DNA of 51,381 nucleotides. Source: Comamonadaceae bacterium (lineage in GTDB: Bacteria > Pseudomonadota > Gammaproteobacteria > Burkholderiales > Burkholderiaceae_C). Below the pieces are notes generated by a model. That model saw only the letters and a list, made by a program, of their open reading frames with translations. It was not told the origin of the DNA and did not search any database. Position 1 is the first letter of the stretch; every line of letters begins with the position of its first letter. Of this stretch, positions 41,608-50,186 are shown one piece after another. Location of the stretch: positions 1 to 51,381 of the forward strand of contig SEAY01000011.1 of the NCBI GenBank assembly GCA_004144865.1. The letters run 5' to 3'. A program made the position numbers and the translations under genes.

Positions 41608-43203
41608 TCACGGCTCCATCTTGTTCGCCGCCGGCCTGGGAGGCGCCTCTTTCGCGGCTTCCGTCCCGCCCACGCGAGTGAACCGCCTGCGCAGCAACAC
41701 CCACTCGAGCCCATCGAACCCCCACTGCGTCACCAGCGCAAGAACCGCGGCCGGAATGGCCCCCGCCAGCATGTACGCCGTGTCATTCACCGCCAGCCCC
41801 GCGACGATGCGCTCGCCCAGCCCGCCGGCGCCGATGAAGGTGGCGACCGTGGCCACGCCCACGTTCAGCACCGCGGCGGTCTGGATGCCGGCGAAGATGG
41901 TGGGCGCGGCCAGCGGCAGCTCGATGCCGCGCAGCACCTGGCCGCTGCGCAACCCGAGCGCGAGCCCAGCCAGCCGCATGCCGGGCGGCACCGAGGCCAG
42001 TCCTGCGTGCGTGTTACGCACGATCGGCAGCAGCGCATAGAGCGACAGCGCCAGCAGCGCCGGCACGAATCCGATGGCGCCCACCAGCGCGATCAGGAAA
42101 GCCAGCAGCGCCAGCGAAGGCACCGTCTGCAGCATGCCGACCAGCGCCATGAGTGCCCGGCCGAGCCGGGGTCGTCGCGCGGCCAGGACGCCCGCCGGGA
42201 TGCCGATCGCCGTCGCGATCGCGACCGAGGCGAACACCAGCGTCAGGTGCTCGCGCAGCAGCCGCGGCAGGTCGGGGGCCAGCAGGCGGTCGAGGAAGCG
42301 CTGGCCCTGGGTGGCCCGGGCTGCCGTCGCGGCGGCGGGAGGGGATGCTGCGGCCGCCTTGTTGCGCGCCAGGAAGTCACGGGCCACCTGGTCGAACGTC
42401 TTGCCGTCGATCTCCGCTTCGGCGTTCATCGCCTGCATGGCGCGATCGTCGATGCGGCCGGCGAGCGCCGTGGCCAGGGGACGCTCGTCGAGCGTCGCGC
42501 GCATCAGCAGCAACGCGTCGTAGCGCGGAAAGAAGTTGCGGTCGTCCCGCAGCACGCGCAGCCGCAGGCGCGCGATCTGCGCATCGGTGGTGTAGGCATC
42601 GACCACGTCCACCTGCTTGCGGGCGAGCGCCTGGTACGCCAGGCCGTGGTCCAGCCCGCTGCCGGGCGTGAACGGCAAGCCGTACGCCGCCATGAGCGCG
42701 TTCCAGCCGTCGGCGCGCACCAGGAACTCGTGTGACAGGCCAAAGCGCAGGGGCTCGCGGGTCTTGGCCAGGTCGGAGAGCGTCGCGATGCCCAGGCGCG
42801 CGGCGTCGTCCTCGCGCATTGCCAGCGCATAGCTGTTGTTGAAGCCGAGCGGCACCGCCGCTTTCAGTCCCTTCGGGGCGAGCCAGAGGTTGATCTGCTC
42901 CAGGGAAGGCGCGGCGGCCTCCGCGCCCTCTTTCTTCAGCAGCTCGCGCACGATCGTGCCGGTGTATTCGGGATACACGGCGATGGAGCCCGTGGCCAGC
43001 GCCTGCTCCATCACCGCCGTGTTGCCCAGTCCCTGGCGGTGCACGGCCGGCACGCCGGCTTCGACCAGCACCTGGCGTGCGATCTCCCCCAGCACGTAGC
43101 TTTCGGTGAAGCGCTTGGAGCCGACCACCACCGGATCGGCCGCGCGCGCCGGGAGGATCGTGCCCAGCAGGCCGATCGCGATGACGAAGGGTGCAAGGAT
43201 CAT
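41608..43203 (-). CDS. Osmoprotectant/betaine ABC transporter, substrate-binding protein fused to permease
   Basis: 531 aa. N-terminal signal peptide MILAPFVIAIGLLGTILPAR, then an OpuAC-type binding domain (about 22-270: VVVGSKRFTESYVLGEIARQ, AVYPEYTGTIVRELL, AYTTDAQIARL). A linker rich in Ala at about 283-295 leads to an OpuBB/ProW-type permease (about 310-500: LVFASVAIATAIGIPAGVLA, SLYALLPIVRNTHAGLASVP, NVGVATVATFIGAGGLGERI). This domain order is known for YehZ/OpuB-like fusions. No ATPase gene is adjacent. The likely ligand is a quaternary amine such as betaine or choline, but this is inferred from the family. Confidence 0.9.
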   Translation of the reverse strand: MILAPFVIAIGLLGTILPARAADPVVVGSKRFTESYVLGEIARQVLVEAGVPAVHRQGLGNTAVMEQALATGSIAVYPEYTGTIVRELLKKEGAEAAAPSLEQINLWLAPKGLKAAVPLGFNNSYALAMREDDAARLGIATLSDLAKTREPLRFGLSHEFLVRADGWNALMAAYGLPFTPGSGLDHGLAYQALARKQVDVVDAYTTDAQIARLRLRVLRDDRNFFPRYDALLLMRATLDERPLATALAGRIDDRAMQAMNAEAEIDGKTFDQVARDFLARNKAAAASPPAAATAARATQGQRFLDRLLAPDLPRLLREHLTLVFASVAIATAIGIPAGVLAARRPRLGRALMALVGMLQTVPSLALLAFLIALVGAIGFVPALLALSLYALLPIVRNTHAGLASVPPGMRLAGLALGLRSGQVLRGIELPLAAPTIFAGIQTAAVLNVGVATVATFIGAGGLGERIVAGLAVNDTAYMLAGAIPAAVLALVTQWGFDGLEWVLLRRRFTRVGGTEAAKEAPPRPAANKMEP

Positions 43204-43271
43204 CTCGGCCAGTATCGGGCAATTCGCGGCAGGGGCATGATGGCGGCCTCCCGTCCCCGAAGGAGCGACCC

Positions 43272-43568
43272 ATGGCCCATGGACCCGGCGCCTCGCAGTC
43301 AGCGGACGCACCCGGCAGCCCGGTGGCGAAGATCCTGCCCTTCTTCTCCATCGCGACGATGGTGATGACGCTGCCCCAGATATGGACCGTGTGGGTCGAC
43401 GGGCAGGTCGCCGGCGTGTCGGCGCTGTCCTGGGGCACCTACCTGCTCGGCTCCTGCCTCTGGTTCGTGCATGGCCTGGCCAAGCGCGACAAGGCGATCT
43501 ACGTCGCCTGCATCGGCTGGATCCTGCTGAATGGCGCGGTGGTGCTCGGCGTGCTGGTGCAGCGCTGA
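43272..43568 (+). CDS. SemiSWEET-type small transporter
   Basis: 98 aa with three helices (about residues 20-38, 45-65 and 72-92). The first contains LPFFSIATMVMTLPQIWTVW with the PQ-loop Pro-Gln. SemiSWEETs dimerise to move sugars or other small solutes by facilitated diffusion. ATG 43272 (MAHGPGASQ) was preferred over an upstream frame from 43191, which overlaps the upstream gene's start region. It lies between two divergent leftward genes; no sugar metabolism gene is near. Confidence 0.85.
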   Translation: MAHGPGASQSADAPGSPVAKILPFFSIATMVMTLPQIWTVWVDGQVAGVSALSWGTYLLGSCLWFVHGLAKRDKAIYVACIGWILLNGAVVLGVLVQR

Positions 43569-43583
43569 AGGGCCTCGGGGCGG

Positions 43584-44489
43584 TCAGGCCCGCACTTCGC
43601 AACCGTAATGCGTGCAGATGGTCTGGACCAGCGAACGCGCGTACGTTGCCAGCACGTCGCCGTCCCGCACCAGGATGTAGCGCTTGCGGATGCGCCAGGC
43701 GTCGGTCAGCTCCACCTGCACGAGGTCCATCGTGGCGATGTTGCGCCGTGCAGCGCTTTCGGGAACCACCCCGACGCCGACGCCGGCCGCGATCATGCGG
43801 CACATGGCGTCGAAGCCGTAGACCTGGATGCGCAGCTTCAGGGTGCGGCCCAGTTCCTCGGTGATGTTCGACAGGAAGGCCTGCAGCGTGCTGCCGCCGT
43901 GCATGCCCACCGCATCCTCCGCGAGGGTATCGGCAAAGGCGACCCGCTTGCGGCGTGCCAGGGGATGCCCGCGGGGCACCACCAGCACCAGCTGGTCGGT
44001 GCTGAAGTGGATGGCGCGCAGGCCGCGCGTGTCCACTTCGCCGGCCACGATGCCCACGTCGGCCCGGCCTTCGAGCACGCCGCTCGCGATCTCCGCATTG
44101 GGTTTCTCGCGCAGGTCGATGTTGACGCCGGGGTGGGACTTGAAGAAGCCGGGCAGGATCTCCGGCAGGAAGTCGGTGACGGCCGTCGTGTTGGCGAACA
44201 CGCGCACGTGTCCGCGCAGGCCGGCGCCGTATTCGTCCAGCTCGTCCCGCAGCGCCTGCGCCTCGCGCAGCACGGCGCGCACGTGGTGCAGGAACGCCTC
44301 GCCCGCCGGCAGCAGCCGTACGCCGCGGGCCTCCCGCTCCAGCAAGGGCACGCCGGCCTGCTGCTCCAGCGCCTTGATGCGCGCGCTCGCGGCGGCCAGC
44401 GACAGGTGCTGCAACTGCGCGGCGCGCGTGAGGTTGCCCTCGCGCGCCACCGCGGCGAACAGCCGCAGGTCCGTGAGATCGAAGTCCAT
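43584..44489 (-). CDS. LysR family transcriptional regulator
   Basis: 301 aa. The winged helix (DLTDLRLFAAVAREGNLTRA, HLSLAAASARIKALEQQAGV) is followed by a typical LysR effector domain (LRGHVRVFANTTAVTDFLPE, GRADVGIVAGEVDTRGLRAI, GVGVGVVPESAARRN). It is divergent from the tctC-CaiB-CitE unit across 110 bp that holds a perfect palindrome, so it probably regulates that unit. ATG 44489 was chosen; upstream frames run into the palindrome. Confidence 0.92.
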   Translation of the reverse strand: MDFDLTDLRLFAAVAREGNLTRAAQLQHLSLAAASARIKALEQQAGVPLLEREARGVRLLPAGEAFLHHVRAVLREAQALRDELDEYGAGLRGHVRVFANTTAVTDFLPEILPGFFKSHPGVNIDLREKPNAEIASGVLEGRADVGIVAGEVDTRGLRAIHFSTDQLVLVVPRGHPLARRKRVAFADTLAEDAVGMHGGSTLQAFLSNITEELGRTLKLRIQVYGFDAMCRMIAAGVGVGVVPESAARRNIATMDLVQVELTDAWRIRKRYILVRDGDVLATYARSLVQTICTHYGCEVRA

Positions 44490-44501
44490 GCCGCATGCTA
44501 A

Positions 44502-44524
44502 AGCCTTCGGATTTTCCGAAGGCT
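44502..44524. promoter_or_regulatory. Perfect 10+3+10 palindrome, probable LysR operator
   Basis: AGCCTTCGGA and TCCGAAGGCT are perfect complements around TTT, 13 bp upstream of the LysR start and 76 bp upstream of tctC. The symmetry and position in a divergent LysR promoter suggest the activation or autorepression site. Confidence 0.65.
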
Positions 44525-44599
44525 GGCTTGCGAAATGAATGATTGTGGGCCGCCCGGGGCGATGACACGATCGCCGCTCCAAGGAGACAGTCCCCCACC

Positions 44600-45595
44600 A
44601 TGAACCGATCCCGATTCAGCGGCGCGCGCCGCGCGCTGCTTGCCGCCGCCATGGCGGCCCCCCTGCTGGCCGCCGCACAGTCCGCCTATCCCAGCCGGCC
44701 CATTTCGATGATCGTGCCGCAGGCGCCCGGCGGCACCAACGACATCGTCGGCCGCGTCGTCAGCCAGAAGCTGGCCGAGGTGCTGCAGGCCAGCGTGGTG
44801 GTGGACAACCGCCCCGGCGCCGGCGGCAACATCGGCACCCAGTTGGTGGCCAAGGCGCCCAAGGACGGCCACACGCTGCTGATGACCATCAGCAGCAGCC
44901 AGGCCATCAATCCCGCGCTGTACAAGAACCCGGGCTTCGACCCGGTGAAGGACTTCCGCCCGATCGCGCTGATCGGCGCGGTTCCCAACGTGCTGCTGGT
45001 CCATCCCTCGTTCCCGGCGAAGAACCTGAACGAGCTGATCGCGATGGCCAAGGCCAAGCCGGACGGTTACCAGTTCGCCTCCGCCGGCAACGGCACGCTG
45101 AACCACCTGCTGGGCGAAATGCTCAACAGCATGGCCGGCATCCAGCTGCAGCACGTGCCCTACAAGGGCGTGGCGCCCGCGATGAACGACGTGCTGGGCG
45201 GGCAGCTGCCCATCCTGTTCGGCAGCCTGCCTTCGTCGCTCTCGCACATCAAGGCGGGCAAGCTGCGCGCGCTGGCCGTGAGCGGGGCGACGCGTTCGCC
45301 CGTGCTGCCCGACGTGCCCACCATCGGCGAAGCCGTGCGCGGCTACAGCGGCACGCTGTGGATCGGCCTGTTCGCGCCCGCCGGGGTGCCGGCCGACGTG
45401 GCCGCGCGCCTGGAAGACGCGATGGCGAAGGCGCTCGTGTCGAAGGACCTGCGCGACAAGCTGGAGCAGCAGGGCGTGGAGATCGCCGGCACGCCGACCC
45501 AGCCCGTGGGCTCCGAGCCGTTCGCCAGGCTGCTGCAGGAAGACCTGGTGAAGTGGGCGCGCATCGTCAAGGCGTCCGGCGCCACCGTGGACTGA
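44600..45595 (+). CDS. Tripartite tricarboxylate-type (TctC/Bug) solute-binding protein
   Basis: 331 aa. A Sec signal peptide (NRSRFSGARRALLAAAMAAP, cleavage near AAA-QSA) and the Bug fold: YPSRPISMIVPQAPGGTNDI, VVDNRPGAGGNIGTQLVAKA, NGTLNHLLGEMLNSMAGIQL, HVPYKGVAPAMNDVLGGQLP. These bind carboxylates in the periplasm. No TctA/TctB membrane subunits are in the window. AAGGAGAC precedes ATG 44600. It is followed after 7 bp by the CoA-transferase gene, so it probably brings in the organic acid that the two enzymes consume. Confidence 0.92.
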   Translation: MNRSRFSGARRALLAAAMAAPLLAAAQSAYPSRPISMIVPQAPGGTNDIVGRVVSQKLAEVLQASVVVDNRPGAGGNIGTQLVAKAPKDGHTLLMTISSSQAINPALYKNPGFDPVKDFRPIALIGAVPNVLLVHPSFPAKNLNELIAMAKAKPDGYQFASAGNGTLNHLLGEMLNSMAGIQLQHVPYKGVAPAMNDVLGGQLPILFGSLPSSLSHIKAGKLRALAVSGATRSPVLPDVPTIGEAVRGYSGTLWIGLFAPAGVPADVAARLEDAMAKALVSKDLRDKLEQQGVEIAGTPTQPVGSEPFARLLQEDLVKWARIVKASGATVD

Positions 45596-45602
45596 CGCGG
45601 CC

Positions 45603-46784
45603 ATGACCCGACCGCTCGACAACGTCACCGTGGTGTCGCTGGAGCACGCGATCGCGGCGCCCTTCTGCACGCGCCAGCTAGCCGACCTGGGCGCCCGCGT
45701 GATCAAGGTGGAGCGGCCGGGCGAGGGCGACTTCGCCCGCGCGTACGACCAGCGTGCCCACGGCCTCTCCTCGCACTTCACCTGGGTCAACCGGTCCAAG
45801 GAGAGCCTCACGCTCGATCTCAAGCAACCCGCCGCGCTGGCGGTGCTCGAGGACCTCCTGGGCGGCGCCGACGTGCTGGTGCAGAACCTGGCGCCCGGCG
45901 CCGCTGCGCGCATGGGGCTGGGGTACGAGGAGCTGCGCTCGCGGTTTCCCCGGCTGATCGTGTGCGACATCTCCGGTTATGGCAACGACGGGCCCTACCG
46001 GGACAAGAAGGCGTACGACCTGCTGATCCAGAGCGAGGCCGGCTACCTGTCGGTCACTGGCACGCCGCAGGAGCCGTGCAAGTCGGGCAACTCCATCGCC
46101 GACATCGCGGCGGGCATGTACGCCTACTCCAGCATCCTGGCGGCCCTGCTGCAGCGCCAGCACACCGGCGAAGGCTGCCACATCGACGTGTCGATGCTGG
46201 AGTGCCTGGCCGAGTGGATGGGCTTTCCCCTGTACTACGCGTACGACGGCGCGCCGCCGCCGCCGCGCAGCGGCGCCTCGCACGCCACCATCTATCCCTA
46301 CGGTCCGTTCGAGGCCGGCGACGGCAAGTCCGTGATGCTGGGCCTGCAGAACGAACGCGAGTGGCGGGCGTTCTGCGAGCACGTGCTGCGGCGTCCGGCG
46401 CTGGCCGACGACCCGCTGTATGCCAGCAACGCCAGGCGCAACGAGAACCGCGCCGCGCTGCGGGCGCTGATCCTGGAGGAGTTCGGCAAGCTCACCGCGG
46501 CCGGCGTGATCGAACGCCTGGAGCGCGCGAAGATCGCCAACGCGCAGGTGAACACGATGGCCGACCTGTGGGCGCACCCTCAACTGGAGGCCCGTGGCCG
46601 GCTGGGCCAGGTCGGCTCTCCGGTGGGCCCGATCACCGCCTTGCTTCCGCCCGGGCGCAACAGCAGCTTCCAGTACCGCATGGACCCCATTCCGGCCGTG
46701 GGCGAGCACACCGAGGCCATCCTGCGCCAGCTCGGACGCGGCGAGCAGGACATCGCGATGCTGCGCGAACAGCAGGCGATCTGA
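45603..46784 (+). CDS. CaiB/BaiF family (type III) CoA-transferase
   Basis: 393 aa. Landmarks are AAPFCTRQLADLGARVIKVE, RPGEGDFAR, VNRSKESLTLDLKQPAALAV, QNLAPGAAARMGLGYEEL and the catalytic Asp in NSIADIAAGMYAYSSILAAL. Type III enzymes move CoA between acyl-CoA and a carboxylic acid with retained intermediates. Here the partner lyase downstream suggests CoA activation of a hydroxy di- or tricarboxylate, with succinyl-CoA or another donor. The start lies 7 bp after the tctC stop. Confidence 0.92.
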   Translation: MTRPLDNVTVVSLEHAIAAPFCTRQLADLGARVIKVERPGEGDFARAYDQRAHGLSSHFTWVNRSKESLTLDLKQPAALAVLEDLLGGADVLVQNLAPGAAARMGLGYEELRSRFPRLIVCDISGYGNDGPYRDKKAYDLLIQSEAGYLSVTGTPQEPCKSGNSIADIAAGMYAYSSILAALLQRQHTGEGCHIDVSMLECLAEWMGFPLYYAYDGAPPPPRSGASHATIYPYGPFEAGDGKSVMLGLQNEREWRAFCEHVLRRPALADDPLYASNARRNENRAALRALILEEFGKLTAAGVIERLERAKIANAQVNTMADLWAHPQLEARGRLGQVGSPVGPITALLPPGRNSSFQYRMDPIPAVGEHTEAILRQLGRGEQDIAMLREQQAI

Positions 46785-46797
46785 GGGGAGGAACCGC

Positions 46798-47604
46798 ATG
46801 GTCTCCCTCCCTCGTTCCTACCTGTTCGTGCCCGGCGACCGGCCGGAGCGCTTCGCCAAGGCCTGTGCCAGCGGTGCCCATGCGGTGATCGTGGATCTCG
46901 AGGACGCGGTCGCGCCGGAACGCAAGGTGGCCGCGCGGGCCGCGCTGGCGGCTTGGCTCCACCCGGACCACCCGGTGCTCGTGCGGATCAACGCGGCCGA
47001 CACTGCCTGGTTCCGGGAAGACTGCGCGATGGCCGGCAGCCCCGGCGTGGCCGGAATCATGCTGCCCAAGGCGGAGCGGCCCAGTGACATCGAGGCGCTG
47101 CGCGACGCCGGGGCGCCGGCGGTGCTGCCGCTGATCGAGACGGCGGCCGGTTTCGACCAGGCGAGGGCGCTCGCGGGTGCAGCGGGTGTGCAGCGGCTCG
47201 TGTTCGGGTCGATCGACTTCCAGCTGGACCTCGGCATCACCGGCGAGGACGACGAGTTGCTTGCCTTCCGCTCCGGCCTCGTGCTGGCTTCACGGCTGGC
47301 GGGCGTGGCCGCGCCGGTCGACGGGGTGAGCACGGCGATCGACGACCCGGAGCGCCTGGCCGCGGATGCGGCGCGCGCCCGGCGGATCGGCTTCGGCGGC
47401 AAGTTGTGCATCCACCCGAAGCAGGTGCAAGGGGTGAATGCAGCCTTCAGTCCCTCCGAGGCGGATGTGCGCTGGGCCAACCGGGTCCTGGACGCCGCCG
47501 GGGCCGCCGGCGGTGCAGCGGTGGCCGTCGATGGAAAGATGGTCGATCGTCCCGTGCTCCTGCGCGCGCAGGCGATCCTGGACGAAGCGGGCCTGGCGCC
47601 GTAG
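46798..47604 (+). CDS. HpcH/HpaI aldolase/citrate lyase (CitE-like) family protein
   Basis: 268 aa TIM-barrel C-C lyase. Motifs: SYLFVPGDRPERFAKACAS, VIVDLEDAVAPERK (metal/acidic), GIMLPKAERPSD, LIETAAGF, FGSIDFQLDLG and LCIHPKQVQGVN. CitE-like stand-alone enzymes cleave malyl-, citramalyl- or related CoA thioesters to acetyl-CoA or propionyl-CoA and an oxo acid. The order transferase then lyase fits CoA activation followed by cleavage. ATG 46798 lies after GGGGAGGAACC. Confidence 0.9.
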   Translation: MVSLPRSYLFVPGDRPERFAKACASGAHAVIVDLEDAVAPERKVAARAALAAWLHPDHPVLVRINAADTAWFREDCAMAGSPGVAGIMLPKAERPSDIEALRDAGAPAVLPLIETAAGFDQARALAGAAGVQRLVFGSIDFQLDLGITGEDDELLAFRSGLVLASRLAGVAAPVDGVSTAIDDPERLAADAARARRIGFGGKLCIHPKQVQGVNAAFSPSEADVRWANRVLDAAGAAGGAAVAVDGKMVDRPVLLRAQAILDEAGLAP

Positions 47605-47613
47605 GCCGCCGCG

Positions 47614-47964
47614 CTACCCGCGCAGGATCTTCTCCATCTTCTTTCCCTTGGCGAGCTCGTCGACCAGCTTGTCCAGGTAGCGGATCTTTTGCATCAGCGG
47701 GTCTTCGACTTCCTCCACGCGGACACCGCAGACGGCGCCCGTGATCAGTGAGCTGTTCGGATGCATCGCGGGGGCCTGCGCGAAGAAGGTCTCGAAGTCG
47801 TGCCCCTGGTCGATCTGCCGCTGCAACCCCGCCTGGTCATAGCCGGTCAGCCAGCAGATGACCTGGTCGACTTCTTCCTTCGTGCGGTTCTTGCGCTCCG
47901 CCTTCTGCACGTACATCGGATACACCTTCGCAAACGCGGTGGTGAAGATTCGATGCCCTGACAT
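47614..47964 (-). CDS. DUF2200 family protein
   Basis: 116 aa, [20 protein letters not shown] followed by [29 protein letters not shown] and [20 protein letters not shown]. This is the DUF2200 family, found in many bacteria and of unknown function. It is soluble and acidic/basic mixed. ATG 47964 was chosen over longer frames that would run into the next gene. It converges on the CitE-like gene with 9 bp between stops. Confidence 0.92.
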   Translation of the reverse strand: MSGHRIFTTAFAKVYPMYVQKAERKNRTKEEVDQVICWLTGYDQAGLQRQIDQGHDFETFFAQAPAMHPNSSLITGAVCGVRVEEVEDPLMQKIRYLDKLVDELAKGKKMEKILRG

Positions 47965-47989
47965 CGCGATCCCCCTGGGTTCCGAAGGC

Positions 47990-48895
47990 CTAGGCGACGA
48001 GGTTGGCGATCCCCGCCGCAACGTGCCCCGACGGCACGTGCAGCGCCGCATGGCTCACGTGCCGCGTCTGGTCGTCGAAGAAGAAGTCCGGCTCGAACTC
48101 GCGCAGGAACTCGCCCTTGGGCAGGCCGCCCAGGAACATGGCCTCGTCGACGTCGATCTTCCAGTCCATGAGCGTCCGGATGGCGCGCTCGTGCGCTGGC
48201 GCGCTGCGTGCGGTCACCAGCGCCGTGCGGATGCGCATGCCCGTGTCGCCGGCCTTCTGCAGGCGATGCAGCGCGGCCAGCAACGGCTTGAAAGGGCCGC
48301 CCGGCAAGGGTTGCGTGGCCTTGGACTGCTCGTGCTGCTGGAAGGCTTCCAGCCCGTTCTTCTGGAAAACCTGCTCCGCCTCGTCGGAGAACAGAACCGC
48401 GTCGCCGTCGAAGGCGATGCGGACCTCGTCCGGGTAGTTCACGCTGGCCAGCACCGACTCGGTGAGCACGCGCGCGGCCGGGAAGCCCGCGGCCAGCGCG
48501 CCGCGTACGTCATCGGCGTTGGCCGAGAGGAACAGCGTGGCCTTCAGCGGCCGCAGGTAACCGAAGGGCGACCGGCCCTGGGTGAACACGCCGCGCTCCA
48601 GGTGGATTCCGTTGGCCTTGGCCGAGCGGAACACGCGCATCCCCGACACCGGATCGTTGCGCGAGAGCACGACCACTTCCACCCGCTGCGCACCCGCGTC
48701 GTTGAAGGCCAGCAGCTTCTTCACCAGCGAGAAGGCGATGCCGGGCTTCGCCGGCCGGTCCAGCCGCTCCAGCTGCAGCCGCATGTAGCCGGCCGCGTCG
48801 CCGCCCTCGAACACCCGGTTCTCCTCCTCGAAGTCGAACAGGGCGCGCGAAGAGATCGCCACCACCAGCTTGTCGTCGAGGGAAGGGGCTGCCAT
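47990..48895 (-). CDS. 5'-nucleotidase (cytosolic NT5-like family)
   Basis: 301 aa. The N-terminal [20 protein letters not shown] and the internal [40 protein letters not shown] and [20 protein letters not shown] blocks match bacterial members of the IN/IB-type 5'-nucleotidases that remove phosphate from nucleoside monophosphates. A central [17 protein letters not shown] suggests the HAD-like DxD motif. It precedes DUF2200 by 25 bp on the same strand and follows the GspF gene by 4 bp. Confidence 0.85.
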   Translation of the reverse strand: MAAPSLDDKLVVAISSRALFDFEEENRVFEGGDAAGYMRLQLERLDRPAKPGIAFSLVKKLLAFNDAGAQRVEVVVLSRNDPVSGMRVFRSAKANGIHLERGVFTQGRSPFGYLRPLKATLFLSANADDVRGALAAGFPAARVLTESVLASVNYPDEVRIAFDGDAVLFSDEAEQVFQKNGLEAFQQHEQSKATQPLPGGPFKPLLAALHRLQKAGDTGMRIRTALVTARSAPAHERAIRTLMDWKIDVDEAMFLGGLPKGEFLREFEPDFFFDDQTRHVSHAALHVPSGHVAAGIANLVA

Positions 48896-48899
48896 GCGG

Positions 48900-50123
48900 C
48901 TATCGTACCCACTGGTTGAGCTGGATGATGGGCAGCAGCACCGCCAGCACGATCAGCATGACGACCAAGCCCATGCCCACGATCAGCAGGGGCTCGAGCA
49001 GTGTCGCGAACTGCAGGGCGCGCCGTTGCACCTCGGCGGAGAGCTGGTTGGCCGCGCGCTGCAGCATGGAAGGCAGCTGCCCCGTCTGCTCGCCCAGGCG
49101 CGCGAACATGGACAGCAGGCCGGGGAAGCGCTTTTTCTGCGCCAGCGCGGAGGCGAGCGGCGCGCCTTCTCGCACCAGCACCAGCGCGTCCAGCGCGTCG
49201 GCCCGCATCGCGCGGTTGCCCAGCGTCTCGGCGGCGGCCTGCAGCGCCTTGAGGATGGGCACGCCGGCCCCGGCGAGCATCGCCAGGGTCCCGGCGAAGC
49301 GCGCCGCGTTGTAGCCGCGCGAGAGGCGCCCCACCAGCGGCAGTCCGAGCCAGCCGGCGTCGAAGCGTTCGCGGAAGGCGGGCTTGCGCAGGGCCGCGCG
49401 CAGTGCGAACACGATGGCGCCGAGCACCATCAGCAGCGTCACCCCCCAGGTGCGCAGGAAAGCGCTCAGCGCGAGCATCACCACGGTGAGCAGTGGCAGG
49501 GCGCGCTTGGAGCCCGCGAAGACGTTGGCCACTTGCGGCACGACGTAGGTCATGAGCAGCAGCACGATGGCGATCGCCGCCACCGTCACGATGGCCGGGT
49601 AGAGCGTGGCGGCCATGAGCTTGGCGTTGAGCGCCTGCCGCTCCTCCAGGTCGTCGGCCAGCCGCTCCAGCACGGCGCCCAGGTGTCCGCTCTGCTCGCC
49701 CGCCCCCACCACCGCGATGTAGATCTCGGAGAACTCGCGCGGGAACCGTGCCAGCGCCTTGGCGAACGACGAGCCGGCATTCACCTCCGCGCGCAGCGCG
49801 GCCATCAGGTGGTGGTGCTGCTCGTTGTCGGCTTCCTCGGTCAGCGCGGTGAGCGCCCTCTCCAGCGTGAGCCCGGAGCCCACCAGGCCGGCGAGCTGGC
49901 GGGTCCAGATGGCGAGCTCGGTCGCGCTGAACACCCGCCGCCGGAACAGCGCGCGTGACGTGGCGGCGCCGGCGCCCTCGCCGGAGGCGACCTGCCGCAC
50001 TTCCAGCGGCACCAGGGCGCGGCCGCGCAGCAGCCCGCGGGCCGCCCGGGCCGTGTCGGCCTCCACCACGCCCTTCTGGGTGGCGCCTTCCGCGTCCAGT
50101 GCCTCGAATGCGTATGCAGGCAT
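48900..50123 (-). CDS. gspF: Type II secretion/type IV pilus inner membrane platform protein GspF
   Basis: 407 aa with the two GspF domains: the first at about 70-195 (ELAIWTRQLAGLVGSGLTLE, EVNAGSSFAKALARFPREFS, GAGEQSGHLGAVLERLADDL) and the second at about 275-395 (RFAGTLAMLAGAGVPILKAL, LARLGEQTGQLPSMLQRAAN-like), with three membrane helices. It is the platform that couples the secretion ATPase to pseudopilus assembly. Neither gspE nor other gsp/pil genes are in the window. ATG 50123 is the first gene of its leftward transcript, divergent from a Bcr/CflA exporter. Confidence 0.92.
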   Translation of the reverse strand: MPAYAFEALDAEGATQKGVVEADTARAARGLLRGRALVPLEVRQVASGEGAGAATSRALFRRRVFSATELAIWTRQLAGLVGSGLTLERALTALTEEADNEQHHHLMAALRAEVNAGSSFAKALARFPREFSEIYIAVVGAGEQSGHLGAVLERLADDLEERQALNAKLMAATLYPAIVTVAAIAIVLLLMTYVVPQVANVFAGSKRALPLLTVVMLALSAFLRTWGVTLLMVLGAIVFALRAALRKPAFRERFDAGWLGLPLVGRLSRGYNAARFAGTLAMLAGAGVPILKALQAAAETLGNRAMRADALDALVLVREGAPLASALAQKKRFPGLLSMFARLGEQTGQLPSMLQRAANQLSAEVQRRALQFATLLEPLLIVGMGLVVMLIVLAVLLPIIQLNQWVR

Positions 50124-50186
50124 GCGGCGATCATACGGGGCGCGGCGCCTGACGGTCGTGCGCGCCGACGAGCACAATCGCGCTCC

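Noticed and set aside
43204..43271. Search for a missing ATPase or MlaC between 41 and 45 kb
   Set aside because: Only short non-coding sequence is present; no additional gene could be supported.
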